A stretch of DNA of 64,000 nt, taken from contig NC_014230.1 in assembly GCF_000196315.1 (NCBI RefSeq), positions 1,178,001 to 1,242,000 on the forward strand. Reading direction: 5' to 3'. The position numbers and the translations under genes are program-made. The stretch comes from Croceibacter atlanticus HTCC2559 (lineage in GTDB: Bacteria > Bacteroidota > Bacteroidia > Flavobacteriales > Flavobacteriaceae). This document shows positions 61,361 through 64,000 of the stretch, in pieces (position 1 is the stretch's first letter; each line of letters opens with the position of its first letter). Under the pieces are notes generated by a model. It was not told the DNA's origin. It saw only the letters and a program-made list of their open reading frames with translations, and searched no databases.

Positions 61361-63385
61361 TTACTTGATAATAATTTGTTTTGAAATGGTAGTGTCTCTT
61401 GTTGAAATGTTTAAAATATAGTTACCATTAGCTATTGCCGGTAATGTAAAACCGCTAAAGAAAATTCCTTGTGGCGTCTCCTTATTATAAAATGTGTGAA
61501 CTTGTTTACCTTGTAAGTTGTATAAACTTATTTTTATTCTGGTATCATTCTTAACACCATATTGTAAGTATAAAATGTTGTTACTATAAAGTGGGTTAGG
61601 GTATAGGCTAAATACTGCTAAATCTTTTGAAGTAAACTCATCATTTGAAAGTGTACCAAAATCTGGAACTTCAACAGGTGCTAATTCTGGTTGTTCATTT
61701 TTTTCTGGTGCGGCTTCAGTTGCTTGTGTTAGGTGGTTATCTAACGTATTTGTAAACCAACCTTCATCAAAAGCTTCAGTGTTAGAGTCAGAATTCAATA
61801 TATCTATAAAGTAGTAATCTGCCTGTGCTTTAGTGTTAGTTAAGTCTAGTATATAGTAACCGTGATCGTTTAGGTTAGTATATTTCATGTGCGGATTAGG
61901 ATTAGAAAAACCGTTAGCAACGCTTGATTGGTTTATGCCAGAAGCAATATAGGCAGATCCTGCTGCAGTTAAAACTTCATCAAAATTATCTGAAGTAACA
62001 CTTGGTCCAACAAATTCAACTGCTATAGATCCATTTCCGGTATTTGGATCATAATCAACCATAAAGTCTTGGTTATCTGCATCTGGATGGTTGTCTGTTG
62101 GCCTCTTAGAAACATCATAAGAAAACGAAGTGTGAATATCTCCAGTTAAAAAAACGACATCATTAATATTGTTGTCTTGTATATGATCTAAAATTTTATC
62201 TCGTTCTGCAGGATATCCATCCCATATATCTAAGAAGGAACTCTCAAGTTCATCACCACCTAACCCTAAACCACCAGAAGCCCAGCCTAAGTTAAATTCA
62301 GCAAGCATTACTTGGTTAGAGACTATTTTCCATTTTGCGGTTGAGTTGCTTAGTTCATCAAAGAACCAATCTCTTTGTGGCTCACCAAGCATTGTGCGAT
62401 TTACATTGTATAATTCTGGATCGTTTACATCATCTATTTGTAGTTCTCTGCCTTCAAGGCGTGTGTCTAAGTTAATTATAGTTGCAAGATTACCATAATT
62501 AAGTGTTCTTGAAATTTTATTATCTGGATGATTTCTTATAGGCAACCATTCGAAATAAACCTGTTTAGAAATGGCTTTGCGGTCTTCCCATTCGCCTTCA
62601 CCATCATTATGGTTTTCTGCACCATCTTTGTAACTGTCATTAGTGCTTTCGTGGTCATCCCAAATTGTAATGAATGGGTGTTGTTGGTGCACAGCTCTTA
62701 AATCTGGATCTAACCTATATAATGAGTAACGTGTTCTGTAATCTACTAAAGAAATAATTTCATTAGAAGGTTCATTTGCTCTATCTGGTCTTTCTGCGCT
62801 ATAACCATATGTTCCAGGTCCTGAACCATATTCATAAATATAGTCTCCTAAATGTATAACAGCATCTAAGTCTTGGCGTTGGGCAATTTTCTTATACGCA
62901 TTAAAATATCCTGCTTGATAGTTTGAGCAGCTTGTTATAGCAAACCTTAGTTGATCTGCATCTGCACTTGGTGCTGTTCTAGTTCTACCTATGATTGAGC
63001 TTCTTTCTAAAGCAAAAAAGTGATAGTAGTATGTAGTTGCAGGATTAAGACCAATAGCATCTACTTTTACAGTATAATCTACAGTTGCATCTGTAGTGGT
63101 AGCTCCTTGTAACACTACATTTGTAAATTCTATATCTGTAGCAACTCTCCATTGCACATCAATAGTTGTCTCATTGTTTTCTGGAGTTACACGAGTCCAA
63201 ATTATAACACGATCTGAAAGCGGATCACCAGAGGCAACGCCATGATAAAATGGTTGTAAATCTTCATTAAATACTGCTGTAGAAGATTGTGTGGCTAAAT
63301 TGTTTGAGGAACGTTGGTATTGAATGTTTTGTCCTTTCGATGAAAGTACAATTATTAGAAAACCTAATAGTAAAATATGTTTCAT
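61361..63385 (-). CDS. PhoD-like alkaline phosphatase with T9SS sorting domain
   Basis: The 674-residue protein has a signal peptide (MKHILLLGFLIIVLSSKG), a Fn3-like N-terminal domain (HGVASGDPLSDRVIIWTRVT) and the PhoD metallophosphatase core (VIHLGDYIYEYG, IWDDHESTNDSY, DVVFLTGDIHTSFSYD). The C-terminus (SLYPNPLYSNN ... ISLYNLQGKQV ... NGNYILNIS) is a type A sorting domain. It probably releases phosphate at the cell surface, exported by the PorU/PorV system. Confidence 0.92.
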   Translation of the reverse strand: MKHILLLGFLIIVLSSKGQNIQYQRSSNNLATQSSTAVFNEDLQPFYHGVASGDPLSDRVIIWTRVTPENNETTIDVQWRVATDIEFTNVVLQGATTTDATVDYTVKVDAIGLNPATTYYYHFFALERSSIIGRTRTAPSADADQLRFAITSCSNYQAGYFNAYKKIAQRQDLDAVIHLGDYIYEYGSGPGTYGYSAERPDRANEPSNEIISLVDYRTRYSLYRLDPDLRAVHQQHPFITIWDDHESTNDSYKDGAENHNDGEGEWEDRKAISKQVYFEWLPIRNHPDNKISRTLNYGNLATIINLDTRLEGRELQIDDVNDPELYNVNRTMLGEPQRDWFFDELSNSTAKWKIVSNQVMLAEFNLGWASGGLGLGGDELESSFLDIWDGYPAERDKILDHIQDNNINDVVFLTGDIHTSFSYDVSKRPTDNHPDADNQDFMVDYDPNTGNGSIAVEFVGPSVTSDNFDEVLTAAGSAYIASGINQSSVANGFSNPNPHMKYTNLNDHGYYILDLTNTKAQADYYFIDILNSDSNTEAFDEGWFTNTLDNHLTQATEAAPEKNEQPELAPVEVPDFGTLSNDEFTSKDLAVFSLYPNPLYSNNILYLQYGVKNDTRIKISLYNLQGKQVHTFYNKETPQGIFFSGFTLPAIANGNYILNISTRDTTISKQIIIK

Positions 63386-63550
63386 GGTAGCTTGCTTTAG
63401 TTATTTTGCAAAATTACCTTCAAAGCAAAGTAGATGCAGTTACCTTAAGATGATGACTGTGTAAACGTTCTTTAATCCTAATACTAACAATGTTAGAGGT
63501 TGATTAATATTTAACAACACCTATGCACTTAATCGTAGTTTTATGCATAA

Positions 63551-63582
63551 AAAAAGCTTCCTCGGTATAGAGGAAGCTTTTT
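63551..63582. terminator. intrinsic terminator after the truncated metalloprotease gene
   Basis: Stem AAAAAGCTTCCTC/GAGGAAGCTTTTT with a six-base loop, 22 bases from the stop of the gene on the minus strand. The 219-base spacer 63386-63604 otherwise holds no gene. Confidence 0.88.
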
Positions 63583-63604
63583 AAAAGTATAACCTTAAGT
63601 TAGA

Positions 63605-64000
63605 TTAAGGTTTTGTGATAGGATTTAAAATTAAATCTATACGTTCGGCTAAATCTTTAAGATGATATTTTGTCATCTTGTCTCCAGTTCTGTTTGAAGC
63701 TCTTTTAACTTGCCCTTGTAATGTTTCTAATTCTCCTCTAACTACTGGGCGAATATCACTTTGAGACACATCTATATTACTTCTAGATACATAACGTCTG
63801 TAAGCTGCAGGAATAGCAGATTGTTCTTCTGTCATTAACATTTCTAAACGCTCTATATATGCACGTTGAAGATTTCTTCTGTAGCGATTAATAGTTTTTC
63901 CATTTCTCACCTCATTAAATAAGCCTTCACGTAAGTCTGTCATCATATCTAACAAACCATATGCTTTGCTGCCATTTACCTCTTCATTTTCAAGTAATCT
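63605..64000 (-). CDS. C-terminal part of a DUF5117-type zinc metalloprotease, truncated by the window
   Basis: The open frame runs off the right edge; about 131 residues are visible. It contains LREGLFNEV, the helix RRNLQRAYIERLEMLM, DIRPVVRGELETLQGQVKRA and the C-terminal HLKDLAERIDLILNPITKP. This ending is that of large DUF5117/DUF5118 zinc-dependent metalloproteases. The metal site lies outside the window, so the activity cannot be checked here. Confidence 0.8.
   Translation of the reverse strand, partial: RLLENEEVNGSKAYGLLDMMTDLREGLFNEVRNGKTINRYRRNLQRAYIERLEMLMTEEQSAIPAAYRRYVSRSNIDVSQSDIRPVVRGELETLQGQVKRASNRTGDKMTKYHLKDLAERIDLILNPITKP

Noticed and set aside
63484-63496. CTAACAATGTTAG as a third paa regulator operator
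   Set aside because: Half-sites are similar but the spacing is three rather than four bases and the outer bases do not match the two real copies; the neighbouring gene is an unrelated phosphatase.
1-64000. Transposase, integrase, prophage or tRNA-associated island boundaries
   Set aside because: No transposase or integrase reading frame, no tRNA gene and no long flanking direct repeats were seen.

Overview
The window looks like a piece of a chromosome from a marine-type Flavobacteriaceae bacterium (Bacteroidota). The signs are A+T-rich DNA, type IX secretion and gliding genes (porV, porU, gldJ), two proteins with T9SS C-terminal sorting domains, a fused alpha/beta 2-oxoacid dehydrogenase E1, a SprT-like peptidase and an AcrR-type regulator beside a phenylacetate (paa) operon. 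No rRNA, tRNA, CRISPR array, prophage or classical insertion sequence was seen.

Layout. (1) 1-4.8 kb: accessory cluster of secreted proteins of unknown function, including two tandem paralogues with nearly identical N-termini and unlike C-termini. (2) 5-7 kb: RNA helicase and a small membrane protein. (3) 7-13 kb: branched-chain amino-acid catabolism (fused E1, ilvE, E2) with a divergent Lrp/AsnC regulator. (4) 13.4-28.6 kb: a long minus-strand paa operon, in order paaE, paaA, paaB, (S23-like gene), paaC, paaD, paaG, paaH, paaI, ypfJ-like, thiolase, SDR, paaZ, enoyl-CoA hydratase, paaY, headed by a TetR-family regulator whose gene is bracketed by two copies of one inverted-repeat operator. 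(5) 28.7-34 kb: aromatic amino acid hydroxylase, GH113-like lipoprotein, HTH/DUF2975 pair, NhaA and MgtC. (6) 34.1-38.8 kb: biotin operon bioF-DUF2007-bioD-bioA-ketoacyl synthase. (7) 38.9-43.4 kb: three membrane glycosyltransferase genes and a polyprenyl synthetase. (8) 43.5-64 kb: T9SS client, DUF389, GDP-mannose and SprT genes, pyruvate dehydrogenase, cdd, porV-porU / gldJ, murF, an HD protein, a PhoD-like phosphatase and a truncated metalloprotease.

The most unusual part is 9-25.5 kb. Four small GIY-YIG nuclease genes sit in the spacers of the catabolic clusters, each bracketed by short palindromes. The palindrome sequence class follows the nuclease subtype, and many palindromes carry a GTCA head facing outward, so the layout resembles REP/REPIN elements and their RAYT transposases but with a GIY-YIG nuclease. 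Solitary palindromes of the same classes lie nearby. One is read in frame inside the E2 acyltransferase linker and one forms the C-terminus of PaaY. A second, separate cassette is a four-helix-bundle (S23/IVS-type) gene between paaB and paaC, flanked by inverted hexamer arrays. Neither kind of cassette was seen in 28.6-64 kb.
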